Positions 6,506 through 15,935 of a stretch of 64,000 bases of DNA are shown one piece after another. Location: contig NZ_JBISCD010000039.1 of the NCBI RefSeq assembly GCF_044386045.1, positions 310,001-374,000 on the forward strand, given 5' to 3'. The position numbers were made by a program, and so were the translations under genes. This DNA is from Thalassobellus sediminis (GTDB lineage: Bacteria > Bacteroidota > Bacteroidia > Flavobacteriales > Flavobacteriaceae). A model generated the notes under the pieces. The model made no database searches. It had not been told where the DNA came from and worked only from the letters and a program-made list of their open reading frames with translations. Position 1 is the first letter of the stretch. Each line of letters starts with the position of its first letter.

Positions 6506-8509
6506 TTAATAAGCCAAAAGATCTTTTAAAGCAGTTTCAAATTTGTTTTTAGAAAGATATTGTTCTTCTAATTGAGATGCAAACGGAATAGGTGTTTCCA
6601 TGCTTGCTACACGTTTTACTGGTGCATCAAGATATTCAAAACAATGCTCCATGATACCTGCTGAAATATCACTCGCTATACCACCAAACAAAGAGTCTTC
6701 TTGTAAAATAATTACTCTTCCTGTCTTTTTTACCGAATTATAAATAGTCTCTGTATCTAAAGGCTGAAGCGTTCTTAAATCAATAACATCAGCATCAATT
6801 TCCAGGTTTTTATCTAAAGTTTCTAAGACCCAGTGAATTGCTGCTCCATAGCTTATTATAGTGACATCATCTCCTTTTTTTAAAACTGAAGCTTTACCAA
6901 ACGGTAAGGTATAATAATCTACCGGTACGTCTTGACGAATACTTCTATACAATCCTTTATGCTCAAAAAACAACACAGGATTTGGATCATTAATAGCTGT
7001 ATTTAACAAACCTTTAGCATCATACGGAAAAGCTGGATACACCACTTTTAATCCGGGTGTTTTAGTAAACCACGCTTCATTGGTTTGTGAATGAAACGGA
7101 CCTGCACCAACGCCACCACCACAAGGCATTCGTATAACAACATCGGCATTTTGATTCCATCTATAATGCGATTTTGCTAAATAATTTACAATAGGATTAA
7201 AACCCGAACTCACAAAATCGGCAAATTGCATTTCAACAACACTCTTTATTCCGGCAATAGATAAACCCATAGCTGTTTCAACAATGGCCGATTCGCAAAT
7301 AGGTGTATTTCTAACGCGGTCTTTCCCAAACTCATCAACAAAACCTTTAGTAATTTTAAAAGCACCGCCATATTCGGCAATATCTTGTCCCATAATAACT
7401 AAGTCCTCATGCTGTTGCATACTTTGTTTTAAGCTTTGAGAAACAGCATCAATAAATCGTATCTCTTTTAATTCTGAATTATTTTCAAACACCTGATATT
7501 TAAATTCTTGAAACACATCATTTAATTCGATAGTTTTATCAGGAATAATCGTTTCTTCATTAAAGGCAATCTCTAAATGTTCATTAATTTCACTTACAAT
7601 AGCTTCCTTTATAGCAACTTCATCTTCTTCATTTAAAATGGCATTCGCTCTTAAAAAGGATTGAAAATTAATAACAGGATCTTTAGCCGCCCAAGTATCA
7701 AGAAGGTCTTGAGGCACATATTTTGTACCACTTGCTTCTTCATGACCACGCATTCTAAAGGTTTTAAATTCTATTAAAACAGGACGCGAATTTTCGCGAA
7801 CACTTTCAACTATAGCTTTAATTTTTATATAAACCTCAATAATATTATTTCCATCAATAATATGAGATTCCATGCCGTAACCTATACCTCTATCGGCAAT
7901 ATCTTTACAATTGTATTGTTCTCTGGTAGGTGTCGATAATCCGTAGCCGTTATTTTCTACACAAAATAAAACAGGAAGTTTCCAAACAGATGCTACATTT
8001 AAAGCTTCATGAAAATCGCCTTCACTCGTACCTCCTTCCCCTGTAAAAACCGCAGTTATTTCGTTTTTGTTTTTCAATTTTGACGCTAAAGCAATACCAT
8101 CTGCTACACCTAATTGAGGCCCTAAATGAGAAATCATACCCACAATTTTATATTGCTGAGTTCCAAAATGAAAAGAACGATCTCTCCCATTTGTAAAACC
8201 CGATGCTTTACCTTGCCATTGTGCAAATAATCGATACAAAGGAATATTTCTAGTTGTAAAAACACCTAAATTTCGGTGCATAGGCAATATGTATTCGCTA
8301 TTATTTAAAGCCATAGTTACACCAACAGCAATAGCCTCTTGCCCAATACCAGAAAACCATTTGCTTATTTTTCCTTGTCGCAACAAAATAAGCATCTTCT
8401 CCTCTATCAATCTTGGTTTCAGCATGTTTTTGTACAACTGAATTAAAGTATTATTACCAAGAAGACTTGTATTGTATTCAATATTAAACGAATCAGACTC
8501 TTTTTTCAT
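6506..8509 (-). CDS. 2-oxoacid (branched-chain) dehydrogenase E1, fused alpha and beta subunits
   Basis: This single chain of 667 aa (from Met at 8509) carries E1alpha then E1beta. The alpha half holds the thiamine-diphosphate motif GEGGTSEGDFHEALN ending in ENNGYG. The beta half starts near IRFIDAVSQSLKQSMQQHEDLVIMGQDIAEYGG and ends in the transketolase C-terminal domain (RTLQPLDTETIYNSV). It decarboxylates branched-chain 2-oxoacids in the cytoplasmic multienzyme complex that makes acyl-CoA. Fused E1 is common in Bacteroidetes. An upstream in-frame Met at 8542 adds 11 residues but lies over a promoter-like box, so MKKESDSF is preferred. E2 and E3 are not in the window. Confidence 0.92.
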   Translation of the reverse strand: MKKESDSFNIEYNTSLLGNNTLIQLYKNMLKPRLIEEKMLILLRQGKISKWFSGIGQEAIAVGVTMALNNSEYILPMHRNLGVFTTRNIPLYRLFAQWQGKASGFTNGRDRSFHFGTQQYKIVGMISHLGPQLGVADGIALASKLKNKNEITAVFTGEGGTSEGDFHEALNVASVWKLPVLFCVENNGYGLSTPTREQYNCKDIADRGIGYGMESHIIDGNNIIEVYIKIKAIVESVRENSRPVLIEFKTFRMRGHEEASGTKYVPQDLLDTWAAKDPVINFQSFLRANAILNEEDEVAIKEAIVSEINEHLEIAFNEETIIPDKTIELNDVFQEFKYQVFENNSELKEIRFIDAVSQSLKQSMQQHEDLVIMGQDIAEYGGAFKITKGFVDEFGKDRVRNTPICESAIVETAMGLSIAGIKSVVEMQFADFVSSGFNPIVNYLAKSHYRWNQNADVVIRMPCGGGVGAGPFHSQTNEAWFTKTPGLKVVYPAFPYDAKGLLNTAINDPNPVLFFEHKGLYRSIRQDVPVDYYTLPFGKASVLKKGDDVTIISYGAAIHWVLETLDKNLEIDADVIDLRTLQPLDTETIYNSVKKTGRVIILQEDSLFGGIASDISAGIMEHCFEYLDAPVKRVASMETPIPFASQLEEQYLSKNKFETALKDLLAY

Positions 8510-8530
8510 GAATTTGTAATAATATCTTAT

Positions 8531-8613
8531 CAAATATAACAAAAATGTAAATATGATATTAAAAGTTCTAAAAAATTGAAAGTGACAAAATTTACAATGT
8601 TTTTGTACATTTG
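8531..8613. promoter_or_regulatory. Divergent promoter region, E1 / 2OG-oxygenase
   Basis: Two exact TAnnTTTG -7 boxes face away from each other: TATATTTG on the minus strand (8538-8531) for the E1 gene, and TACATTTG on the plus strand (8606-8613) for the oxygenase. The -33 elements are not convincing in either direction. Confidence 0.5.
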
Positions 8614-8640
8614 TAATACATTCAAATTAAATTATTGCGC

Positions 8641-9591
8641 ATGAATATTATTCCAAGTGTCAATTTAAATGATTTCATTTCTAACGATTCTAATAGAAAA
8701 CAAAAGTTTGTAGACGCTATTGGTAAAGCTTATGAAGAGATTGGCTTCGTAGCATTAAAAGGTCATTTTTTAGATGAAACTTTAGTTGAAAATTTATACA
8801 AAGAAGTGAAAAACTTTTTCGATTTACCTGTTGAAACAAAACAAGCCTACGAAATCCCTGGAATTGGAGGGCAACGTGGTTATGTGTCGTTTGGCAAAGA
8901 AAGCGCTAAAGGCAAAAAAGAAGGCGATTTAAAAGAGTTTTGGCATTTTGGTCAATATGTAGAAGATCATGATAAATTAAAAGCCGAATATCCAGAGAAT
9001 GTTCTTGTTAAAGAGCTTCCTGAGTTTAATAAAATTGGTAAAGAAGCTTACCAAATGCTAGAAAAAACCGCAAAGTATGTATTACGGGCTTTAGCCTTGT
9101 ATTTAGGTTTAGATGAAATGTATTTTGACAATTACATACATAACGGAAATTCTATATTACGACCTATTCATTATCCACCTATAACACAAGCACCAAATGA
9201 AGCTGTTCGTGCTGCTGCGCATGGCGATATTAACTTAATAACGCTTTTAATGGGTGCGCAAGGAAGAGGTTTACAAGTTCAAAATCATGAAGGCGAATGG
9301 ATTGATGCCATAGCTGAAGTTGATGAACTTATGATTAATGTAGGTGATATGCTCTCTAGGCATACTAACAATAAATTAAAATCGACTATTCATCGCGTTA
9401 TAAATCCGCCCAAAGAACTTTGGGGAACATCACGTTATTCTATTCCGTTTTTTATGCATCCTATAAGCGATATGAAATTAAATGTTTTAGACGGTTGTGT
9501 AGATGAAGAAAACCCAAAAGCATTTGAAGATATTACTGCTGGTGAATTTTTAACGGAGCGTTTAATAGAATTAGGATTGATAAAAAAATAG
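8641..9591 (+). CDS. 2-oxoglutarate/Fe(II) oxygenase, isopenicillin N synthase-like family
   Basis: This 316-aa cytoplasmic protein has the full metal triad of the family: His194 and Asp196 (HGDINL) and His251 (STIHRV). The co-substrate-binding RxS is at Arg265-Ser267. The N-terminal DIOX_N region is also recognisable (EEIGFVALKGHF). Such enzymes use O2 with 2-oxoglutarate to hydroxylate or cyclise small molecules. This subgroup is common in Bacteroidetes without a known substrate, and the name isopenicillin N synthase is only a fold label. The ATG at 8641 is chosen over a TTG two codons earlier. There is no biosynthetic cluster around it. Confidence 0.88.
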   Translation: MNIIPSVNLNDFISNDSNRKQKFVDAIGKAYEEIGFVALKGHFLDETLVENLYKEVKNFFDLPVETKQAYEIPGIGGQRGYVSFGKESAKGKKEGDLKEFWHFGQYVEDHDKLKAEYPENVLVKELPEFNKIGKEAYQMLEKTAKYVLRALALYLGLDEMYFDNYIHNGNSILRPIHYPPITQAPNEAVRAAAHGDINLITLLMGAQGRGLQVQNHEGEWIDAIAEVDELMINVGDMLSRHTNNKLKSTIHRVINPPKELWGTSRYSIPFFMHPISDMKLNVLDGCVDEENPKAFEDITAGEFLTERLIELGLIKK

Positions 9592-9681
9592 TTTACAGTT
9601 TTGAGTAAGCAGCTTCGGTAATAACTTTTATTTACTGTTTTATCTGCCTACTGAATACTGAAGACTGAAGACTTAAAAAAA

Positions 9682-10011
9682 ATGGATTTACAAGACCAAC
9701 TAAAAAACCTATTTCCAGATCATGTTGAAGAAACGCCTACAGAACATGTTGATGATGCTTCACAAATATGGATGCAAGACGATCCTTTAATTTGTAAATA
9801 CGAAAAGCGAAAAGGCAAGCCTATTACCATTATTGAAGGCTATACAGGTGCTAACGAGGATTTTAAAATACTTGCCAAAGAGATAAAAACCAAATTAAGT
9901 GTTGGAGGTAGTTTTAAAGACGATAAAATAATTATTCAAGGTGATTATCGCGATAAAATTATGCAAATGCTAAAAGATAAAGGCTTTTTAGTAAAACGCG
10001 TAGGAGGTTGA
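9682..10011 (+). CDS. SUI1/eIF1-like translation factor (YciH family)
   Basis: This 109-aa protein has a disordered N-terminal 35 residues and a C-terminal SUI1 fold: RKGKPITIIEGYTG, LSVGGSFKDDKIIIQGDYRDKIMQML, ending GFLVKRVGG. The GGS-x(3)-IxIQGD pattern is the family signature. Bacterial YciH homologues resemble eukaryotic eIF1 and can affect the fidelity of initiation in vitro. It is followed 6 bp later by the DUF1835 gene and probably begins a short operon with it. The upstream 90 bp is a low-complexity ACTGAA-like intergenic sequence without a clear promoter. Confidence 0.9.
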   Translation: MDLQDQLKNLFPDHVEETPTEHVDDASQIWMQDDPLICKYEKRKGKPITIIEGYTGANEDFKILAKEIKTKLSVGGSFKDDKIIIQGDYRDKIMQMLKDKGFLVKRVGG

Positions 10012-10017
10012 TTTTAT

Positions 10018-10959
10018 ATGGATAAAAAGACGCTTCATATTACCAATGGTACAGTTTTAACTAATATTTTAAATGAATTAAACATTGCTGGAGATAAACT
10101 TACTTGGCAAGAAATGCTTTGTGAAGGTCCAACTACAGAGCAAGTATATTCAGAAAAATTTATTGAACTTAGAAAAACTTTTTTTAGTTCTCATTACGAT
10201 ATAGAACTAGATATTTCAGAAATAAATGAAGAATTAGATAAACTAAATCATATGGAAAACTATTCTGAGATTGTGCTTTGGTTTGAATACGATTTGTTTT
10301 GCCACATTAACCTAATAGCAGTTATTAGCTTAATTCAGCAAAAAAAAATAACACTTCCTTTATATTTGGTAACAAGTGGAAGAGTTAGAGGAAGTAAAAA
10401 CTTAAAAGGTTTGAGCGAACTAAACTCAGGTAATTTACTAAAACATTATCGAGATAAAATCAAGCTTACTCCCGAAGATATAGGTTTAGCAAAAACTATC
10501 TGGGGTATTTACTGCGGGAAAGATCATAATTTACTAAAACCTTACATAGTAAAAAGCTCCTCTTTTATTTATCTAAACAGCTGTTTAAAAGCTCATTTAG
10601 AGCGTTTTCCATACACTAAAGATGGTTTAAATAATATAGAGCGTAATATTTTAGAAATTATAAGAGATACTAATATAAAATCTTATCATCATTTATTAGG
10701 ATATGCGCTTAATTACCAAGGATATTACGGTTATGGCGATTTACAAATATCTAGAATTATAGACAAGCTTAAAATTTTCATTATCGAAAGTGATAAAAGT
10801 TTAAAACTAAATAGAAAAGGTTTTGAAGCTTTATTAGGCAAGCACAACTTTGCTAAAGAAATTGATAATAACATAAAATACGGGGGTGTTTATAAATTCG
10901 ATTTTCAATTCAATAAAAAACTAAACAAACTTGTAAAAACAATTCATAATGCCAATTAA
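10018..10959 (+). CDS. DUF1835 domain protein
   Basis: The 313-aa cytoplasmic protein opens with the DUF1835 signature LHITNGTVLTNILNE ... WQEMLCEGPT, then VLWFEYDLFCHINL and, in the C-terminal half, a DUF3658-like region. It has no signal peptide or membrane segment. The family is widespread but has no assigned reaction. Its stop overlaps the start of the phosphorylase gene by 11 bp, so the two are probably translationally coupled. Confidence 0.85.
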   Translation: MDKKTLHITNGTVLTNILNELNIAGDKLTWQEMLCEGPTTEQVYSEKFIELRKTFFSSHYDIELDISEINEELDKLNHMENYSEIVLWFEYDLFCHINLIAVISLIQQKKITLPLYLVTSGRVRGSKNLKGLSELNSGNLLKHYRDKIKLTPEDIGLAKTIWGIYCGKDHNLLKPYIVKSSSFIYLNSCLKAHLERFPYTKDGLNNIERNILEIIRDTNIKSYHHLLGYALNYQGYYGYGDLQISRIIDKLKIFIIESDKSLKLNRKGFEALLGKHNFAKEIDNNIKYGGVYKFDFQFNKKLNKLVKTIHNAN

Positions 10960-11818
10960 AGAATCGGAATTGATATTAAACCCAGATGGTAGTATTTATC
11001 ATTTAAATTTAAAACCCGAACAAGTTGCAAAAACTATTATTCTAGTTGGCGATCAAGATCGTGTTGAAAAAGTATCTAAACATTTTGATACTATTGAATT
11101 TAAAACTCAGAAAAGAGAATTTAAAACACATACAGGAAGGTATAAAGGAAAACGAATTTCGGTTGTTTCTACAGGTATAGGTCCTGATAATATTGATATA
11201 GTTTTAAATGAATTGGATGCACTTTTTAATATTGATTTAAAGACAAGACAGCCAAAAGAAACCCTCACAAAATTAGATATAATAAGAATTGGAACATCTG
11301 GTTCTTTACAAAAAGATATTCCTGTTGATGCGTTTGTTTTAAGTACACATAGTTTAGATTTAAACGGGATGCTTCACTCCTATCAAGTAAAAAACATTAG
11401 CAATAAAGCTATTGAAAATGCCTTTATAAAACAGACTAATTGGGATGCACAAAAGTCTAGACCTCTTGTAATTACAAATAGTATCGATTTAGAAAAAAGG
11501 CTAGATAGCAACATAACTTTTAAAGGTTTAACCGCTACTGCAGGAGGCTTTTACGGACCTCAAGGTCGCGTTTTACGTTTGCCAGTTCAAGATGCTAACT
11601 TAAATCATAACATGGATACATTTAATTTTGAGGGTGTAAGAATTTCAAATTTTGAAATGGAAACTTCTGCTATTTACGGTTTGTCTAAACTTTTAGGACA
11701 TAATGCTGTATCTTTAAATGCTATTATAGCCAATAGAGCTACTGGAAATTTTAGTAAAAACCCTAGGAAAACTATAGAAAACCTTATTCTATATACATTA
11801 AATAAAATTGTTGAATAA
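10949..11818 (+). CDS. Nucleoside phosphorylase (uridine/purine phosphorylase family 1)
   Basis: The 289-aa protein has the PNP/UDP family 1 fold. The signs are VAKTIILVGDQDRVEKV (phosphate loop, G-D-x-x-R), THTGRYKGKRISVVSTGIGPDN, and NFEMETSAIYGLSKLLGH, the Met-Glu ribose-binding motif near the C-terminus. It should split a nucleoside with phosphate to base plus ribose-1-phosphate in salvage. The specificity (uridine versus others) cannot be fixed from sequence alone. It overlaps the DUF1835 gene by 11 bp and is followed after 14 bp by the binding-protein gene, so it lies mid-operon. Confidence 0.88.
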   Translation: MPIKESELILNPDGSIYHLNLKPEQVAKTIILVGDQDRVEKVSKHFDTIEFKTQKREFKTHTGRYKGKRISVVSTGIGPDNIDIVLNELDALFNIDLKTRQPKETLTKLDIIRIGTSGSLQKDIPVDAFVLSTHSLDLNGMLHSYQVKNISNKAIENAFIKQTNWDAQKSRPLVITNSIDLEKRLDSNITFKGLTATAGGFYGPQGRVLRLPVQDANLNHNMDTFNFEGVRISNFEMETSAIYGLSKLLGHNAVSLNAIIANRATGNFSKNPRKTIENLILYTLNKIVE

Positions 11819-11832
11819 TCTATATTGATTAC

Positions 11833-12687
11833 ATGAAGAACGTAAAAGTTGGTGGTGTACCAGAACATTTTAATTTATCATGGTACCTAACCTTAAAAAA
11901 TGGCGAATATAAAGAAGAAGGTATTAATTTACGATGGCAAGATTATCCTGGCGGAACTGGAGCTATGTGTAAAGCACTTCGTGAAAAAGAAATAGATATT
12001 GCAGTTATTCTTACTGAAGGAATTATTAAAGACATAATAGCAGGAAACCCAAGTAAAATTGTGCAAACTTTTGTGCAAACACCTTTAAATTGGGGAATTC
12101 ATGTTGCTCATAATTCGCCTTACAAAAGCATTGAAGATTTAAAAGCAACAAAAGCAGCCATAAGTCGATATGGTTCAGGTTCTCATTTAATGGCCTATAT
12201 TAATGCTCAAAATAATGAATGGGATTTAGAAAAAGATTTAAACTTTGAAGTTATCAAAAATTTAGATGGTGCCGTTGAAGGTTTAACCAATGGAGCAGCC
12301 GATTATTTTATGTGGGAGAAATTCACCACAAAGCCATTAGTAGATAATGGTACATTTAGACGTATTGGTAATTGTCCGTCTCCATGGCCATGTTTTGTTA
12401 TTGCGGTTCGCGAAGATTTTATTATATCTAATAAAGATGAATTAAAAACTATTCTAGATATTATAAATAATACAACATCAGACTTCAAAAATATTCCTAG
12501 TATTGATAAAACAATTGCAAATCGTTACGAACAACAACTTGAAGATGTACAAGAATGGCTAAGTATTACAGAATGGTCACAAGAATTAATCGATAAAAAA
12601 ACAATTATGAATGTTCAAAAAGAATTGTTTGCTTTAAATATTATTCCTGAGATTATTGAATATGAAAAACTCACCTACAAAATGTAA
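11833..12687 (+). CDS. Periplasmic-binding-protein-fold protein lacking a signal peptide
   Basis: The 284-aa protein resembles the NMT1/THI5-like (SsuA/TauA) substrate-binding family: VPEHFNLSWYLTLKNGEYKEEGI, then AVILTEGIIKDI, SIEDLKATKAAISRYGSGSHLM and NGAADYFMWEKF. It has no signal peptide or lipobox, and no ABC permease or ATPase lies nearby. It is therefore either cytoplasmic (a sensor or a synthase-like protein) or N-terminally shortened. Homologues with this plain start occur in Flavobacteriia. It closes the SUI1-DUF1835-phosphorylase string with short spacers. Confidence 0.75.
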   Translation: MKNVKVGGVPEHFNLSWYLTLKNGEYKEEGINLRWQDYPGGTGAMCKALREKEIDIAVILTEGIIKDIIAGNPSKIVQTFVQTPLNWGIHVAHNSPYKSIEDLKATKAAISRYGSGSHLMAYINAQNNEWDLEKDLNFEVIKNLDGAVEGLTNGAADYFMWEKFTTKPLVDNGTFRRIGNCPSPWPCFVIAVREDFIISNKDELKTILDIINNTTSDFKNIPSIDKTIANRYEQQLEDVQEWLSITEWSQELIDKKTIMNVQKELFALNIIPEIIEYEKLTYKM

Positions 12688-12911
12688 TTTTATTGATTTT
12701 CAAAGGGTTATTAATACATATAAAAAATTTTGAAGAAGTTAAACAGGTTTCAATATATAATACGATTGGTCAAAAAGTTTATTCAGCTAAAGCAAAGAAA
12801 ATAAATAGCCCAACTTTAAAAATAGATATTGAAACCAAAACTGGCAATGTTATTATAGTTAAAATAATTACAACAAATGGAGTTATAAATAAAACAATTA
12901 TAAAGAAATAA
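12663..12911 (+). pseudogene. Orphan T9SS sorting-domain fragment
   Basis: A frame open from 12666 to the TAA at 12911 encodes about 72 residues from a TTG, containing KQVSIYNTIGQKVY ... TGNVIIVKIITTNGVINKTIIKK. This is the end of a type A type IX sorting domain, which normally follows a large secreted protein. Here it has no ATG, no signal peptide and no cargo. An in-frame TGA at 12663 cuts it from the preceding gene, which is in another frame. The likeliest reading is the 3' remnant of a deleted secreted-protein gene. Confidence 0.6.
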
Positions 12912-13120
12912 TTAATAGTGTTTTATTCTTTTTAAACCATCTAACAAGAATATAAATTCATGATAGGTGTTTTTTTTATAAAATTTGTTAAGTATTTGAA
13001 TTATTTTTTTAATGAAAACCAAAGAGATTTATCATTAAATACCTAAACAAATGTTAATCCTTTATAAAATTGAAATTTAATACCCCATAATTACTATTTT
13101 TACCGCACTAAAAAACTAAA

Positions 13121-14155
13121 ATGAAAAAACTATTATTAGCGTTTACAGTAATGTCAATGATTGCTTGTAAATCTGAACCTAAGGACTATGTAACCTTATC
13201 TGGGGAAATAACAGATAAAAATAGTGACTCTATTGTTATAAGAACGCGTACATTCTCAAAAACAATAAAAGTAAATAACGATGGTACGTTTAGTGATACA
13301 TTAAAAGTTGAAACAGGGGTTTACGATTTATTTGATGGAAATGAATCTGCATTTGTTTTTCTTAAAAATGGTTATGAAATAAATATAGCTGTTGATACTA
13401 AGGAGTTTGATGAATCTATATCTTATTCTGGATTTGGTGCTGAAACAAACAATTATCTTGCGAAAAAGACTTTATTACAAGAAAGTATTTTCAATGCAGC
13501 ACTTTTTGATATGGAAGAAGAAGCTTTTGCTAAGAGAACAATTGAAATTAAAAATGAATTTTTAAACCTATTAGAAAACTCTAAAGGTTTAGATTCAATA
13601 ATATTAACTCAAGACAAAACAGATATAGAAAAGTTACCACAAGGTTTAATGGGAGCATATAAGCAACAACAAGCTAGAGCCAATCAATTTGCTGATTTTA
13701 TAGGAAAACCATCGCCTTCTTTTGAAAACTATCAAAATTATGATGGCACTAAAACATCGCTTTCAGATTTTAAAGGTAAATATGTGTATGTAGATATTTG
13801 GGCAACTTGGTGCGGGCCATGTAAAGCAGAAATACCATCGTTAAAAAAAGTTGAAGCTGAATACCATGACAAAAATATAAAGTTTGTTAGTTTATCTCTT
13901 GATAATGCCAGAACACATGGTGGTTCTTGGGAAAAAGCTGTTGAAGATTGGAAAGCAATGGTTATTGAGAAAGAGTTAAGTGGTGTACAAATAATTGCTC
14001 CTGAAAATGGGCAATCTGAATTTGTTTCAGGTTATAGAGTTTCTGGAATTCCTAGATTTATATTAATAGACCCTGCAGGTAATGTAGTTGATGCTGATGC
14101 ACCAAGACCTTCTAGTCCTAAGCTTATAGAATTGTTTAACTCATTAAGTATTTAG
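13121..14155 (+). CDS. TlpA-like thioredoxin-fold lipoprotein
   Basis: The 344-aa lipoprotein has its signal ending MIAC (Cys16). An N-terminal beta-rich DUF4369-like domain (about 25-110), a helical linker and a C-terminal AhpC-TSA/thioredoxin domain follow. WATWCGPC carries the redox Cys231 and Cys234, and the cis-Pro loop is SGIPRFILID. It probably reduces disulfides on the periplasmic side, for example in cytochrome c or envelope protein maturation. The layout is a standard Bacteroidetes TlpA arrangement. It ends at a strong hairpin terminator and has a 209-bp AT-rich upstream region with no other gene. Confidence 0.9.
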   Translation: MKKLLLAFTVMSMIACKSEPKDYVTLSGEITDKNSDSIVIRTRTFSKTIKVNNDGTFSDTLKVETGVYDLFDGNESAFVFLKNGYEINIAVDTKEFDESISYSGFGAETNNYLAKKTLLQESIFNAALFDMEEEAFAKRTIEIKNEFLNLLENSKGLDSIILTQDKTDIEKLPQGLMGAYKQQQARANQFADFIGKPSPSFENYQNYDGTKTSLSDFKGKYVYVDIWATWCGPCKAEIPSLKKVEAEYHDKNIKFVSLSLDNARTHGGSWEKAVEDWKAMVIEKELSGVQIIAPENGQSEFVSGYRVSGIPRFILIDPAGNVVDADAPRPSSPKLIELFNSLSI

Positions 14156-14177
14156 AAAAAATAATATATTGCAAAAT

Positions 14178-14206
14178 AAAAATGCCGCATTAAAGCGGCA
14201 TTTTTA
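14178..14206. terminator. Strong bidirectional terminator
   Basis: AAAATGCCGC and GCGGCATTTT form a 10-bp perfect stem with a loop of about 6 nt, flanked by A- and T-runs. It lies between the convergent thioredoxin and NAD(P)HX-repair genes. Confidence 0.9.
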
Positions 14207-14208
14207 TT

Positions 14209-15786
14209 TTAATTACTTTTTTCTTCTTCGGCAGCTTCTTCACCAACTTCTTGAGGCGTTTCTGGTTGCTTAAATAAATCAATATAAGTTTCTCCAAGAT
14301 ATTCAATAATATGACTTGCAATTAAGCTTTGATATCCAAAATCTTCAACAGCTATATCGGCAGATCTTCCATGTAAATAAACACCAAAAATAGTGGCAGA
14401 TAAACAATCATATCCTTGAGAAATTAACCCTGTTATAATTCCTGTTAAAACATCTCCGCTACCAGCTGTAGCAAGTCCTGGATTTCCCGTTGTATTAACA
14501 AATAGCTTATCTTGATATATAGTAATACTATTAGCTCCTTTTATTAAAATAATAACATCATACTTTTTAGAAAACTTTTTTACTTTATTAAGTTTATCAA
14601 AATCATCATTCCAGGGACCAATTAAGCGTTCTAATTCTTTAGGGTGTGGTGTTAAAACAGTTTGAACAGGTAATAATTTTAATAAGGTTTTCTTTTTAGA
14701 AAGGATATTAATACCATCAGCATCAATAACCAAAGGAGTTTTATTAGTTTTTAAAAACGTTTCAAAAGCTTTTGTTGTTTTGGTACTGGTTCCTGCTCCA
14801 ATTCCAATACCAATAACGGTTGGTTCTATTTTAAATTTTATGGCTGTAATTTTCTCTTCATCAGCATCTGTAATAACCATAGCTTCAGGAAACGACGATT
14901 GCAAAACAGTATATCCGCATTTTGGAACAAAAGCAGAAATTAATCCTGCACCAATAGATAAAGCAGCTCTACTAGCTAAAGTTACAGCTCCTATTTTTCC
15001 GTAGCTCCCTCCTATTATTAAACTATGTCCAAATTGCCCCTTATGAGAAAACCTTTCTCGTGGTATGTACATTGGTAAAACATCATGCTTACCAATTAAA
15101 TCTACTTCTGTAGTAGTTTCAAATAAAAACTGAGGATCTAGACCAATATCTAATACTTCCCATTGCACTGTATATTTAGCTGTTTCAGGTAAAAAGAAAA
15201 CTAATTTAGGTGAAGCAAAGCTTAATGTGTAGCCTGCCCAAACAACAGCGTTTTCATCAGTTATAGCTGTATCTGTACTTAATCCAGATGGAATATCAAT
15301 AGACAAAGTAAAAGCTTTAGTTTCTCTAAAATGCATAAACAAGGCTTTAACCCAATCGTCTATTGGTCTGTTTAAACCTATTCCAAAAACAGCATCTACA
15401 ATAATATCATCTGGTTGTATTATTGGCTGTATTTCAAGAAAATCATCGGAACAACTTAAAAGTTTTGGCCACTTTTTAGTGACGTTTTTAATGCGATCAT
15501 AATTAATTAAAAAGTCTTTAGAACGCTTGTCACTACAATTAATAATATAAGTATTTACGTTATAACCGTGTATAATTAAATGTCTTGCTAGTACTAAACC
15601 ATCACCTCCATTATTACCAATACCACAAAACACATGAATAGGCACTTGAGCTCCTTGCATGCGCATGTGAATCCAATTAAAAATTTGTTCTCCTGCACGT
15701 TCCATTAAATCGGTTGAGGATATATTTTGTTTTTCTGCTGTTAGCGAATCACCTTGGTAGATTTGTTCTTTAGAAAATATCTTCAT
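14209..15786 (-). CDS. nnr: Bifunctional NAD(P)H-hydrate epimerase / ADP-dependent dehydratase
   Basis: The 525-aa fusion repairs damaged NAD(P)HX. The N-terminal YjeF_N part (about 1-215, FCGIGNNGGDGLVLARHL) epimerises R- to S-NAD(P)HX. The C-terminal ribokinase-fold part (about 235-500, VIGIGIGAGTS, VLTPHPKELERL and AGSGDVLTGIITGL) dehydrates the S form with ADP. The last 20 residues are an acidic Glu-rich tail. It is transcribed divergently from the threonine operon and shares the 15787-15935 region with it. Confidence 0.95.
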   Translation of the reverse strand: MKIFSKEQIYQGDSLTAEKQNISSTDLMERAGEQIFNWIHMRMQGAQVPIHVFCGIGNNGGDGLVLARHLIIHGYNVNTYIINCSDKRSKDFLINYDRIKNVTKKWPKLLSCSDDFLEIQPIIQPDDIIVDAVFGIGLNRPIDDWVKALFMHFRETKAFTLSIDIPSGLSTDTAITDENAVVWAGYTLSFASPKLVFFLPETAKYTVQWEVLDIGLDPQFLFETTTEVDLIGKHDVLPMYIPRERFSHKGQFGHSLIIGGSYGKIGAVTLASRAALSIGAGLISAFVPKCGYTVLQSSFPEAMVITDADEEKITAIKFKIEPTVIGIGIGAGTSTKTTKAFETFLKTNKTPLVIDADGINILSKKKTLLKLLPVQTVLTPHPKELERLIGPWNDDFDKLNKVKKFSKKYDVIILIKGANSITIYQDKLFVNTTGNPGLATAGSGDVLTGIITGLISQGYDCLSATIFGVYLHGRSADIAVEDFGYQSLIASHIIEYLGETYIDLFKQPETPQEVGEEAAEEEKSN

Positions 15787-15879
15787 TAGTTTATTATTAA
15801 TTTTTCAATACTTAATTGTATTCCTCTTTTTTTTTAAAAGAAATTAGCTTCAATATAAGAATACTGTAAAAAAAAAGTT

Positions 15880-15914
15880 TTTGTTTTTTTATAAGGCTAA
15901 AAGTAATACTTTTG
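15880..15914 (+). promoter_or_regulatory. Promoter of the thr leader and thrABC
   Basis: TTTG at 15880-15883 and an exact -7 box TACTTTTG at 15907-15914 are 23 bp apart, at the long end for this promoter class. The predicted start near 15920 would place the leader ORF ATG about 15 nt into the transcript, as expected for an attenuator. Confidence 0.55.
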
Positions 15915-15935
15915 ATTTGTATTATTATAGATATA

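Noticed and set aside
8641..9591. Isopenicillin N synthase in antibiotic biosynthesis
   Set aside because: The metal-binding fold matches, but no beta-lactam or other biosynthetic genes are nearby, so only the family is called.
9600..9665. ACTGAA-like direct repeats before the SUI1 gene
   Set aside because: They are short, imperfect and low-complexity; no function or defined element can be supported.
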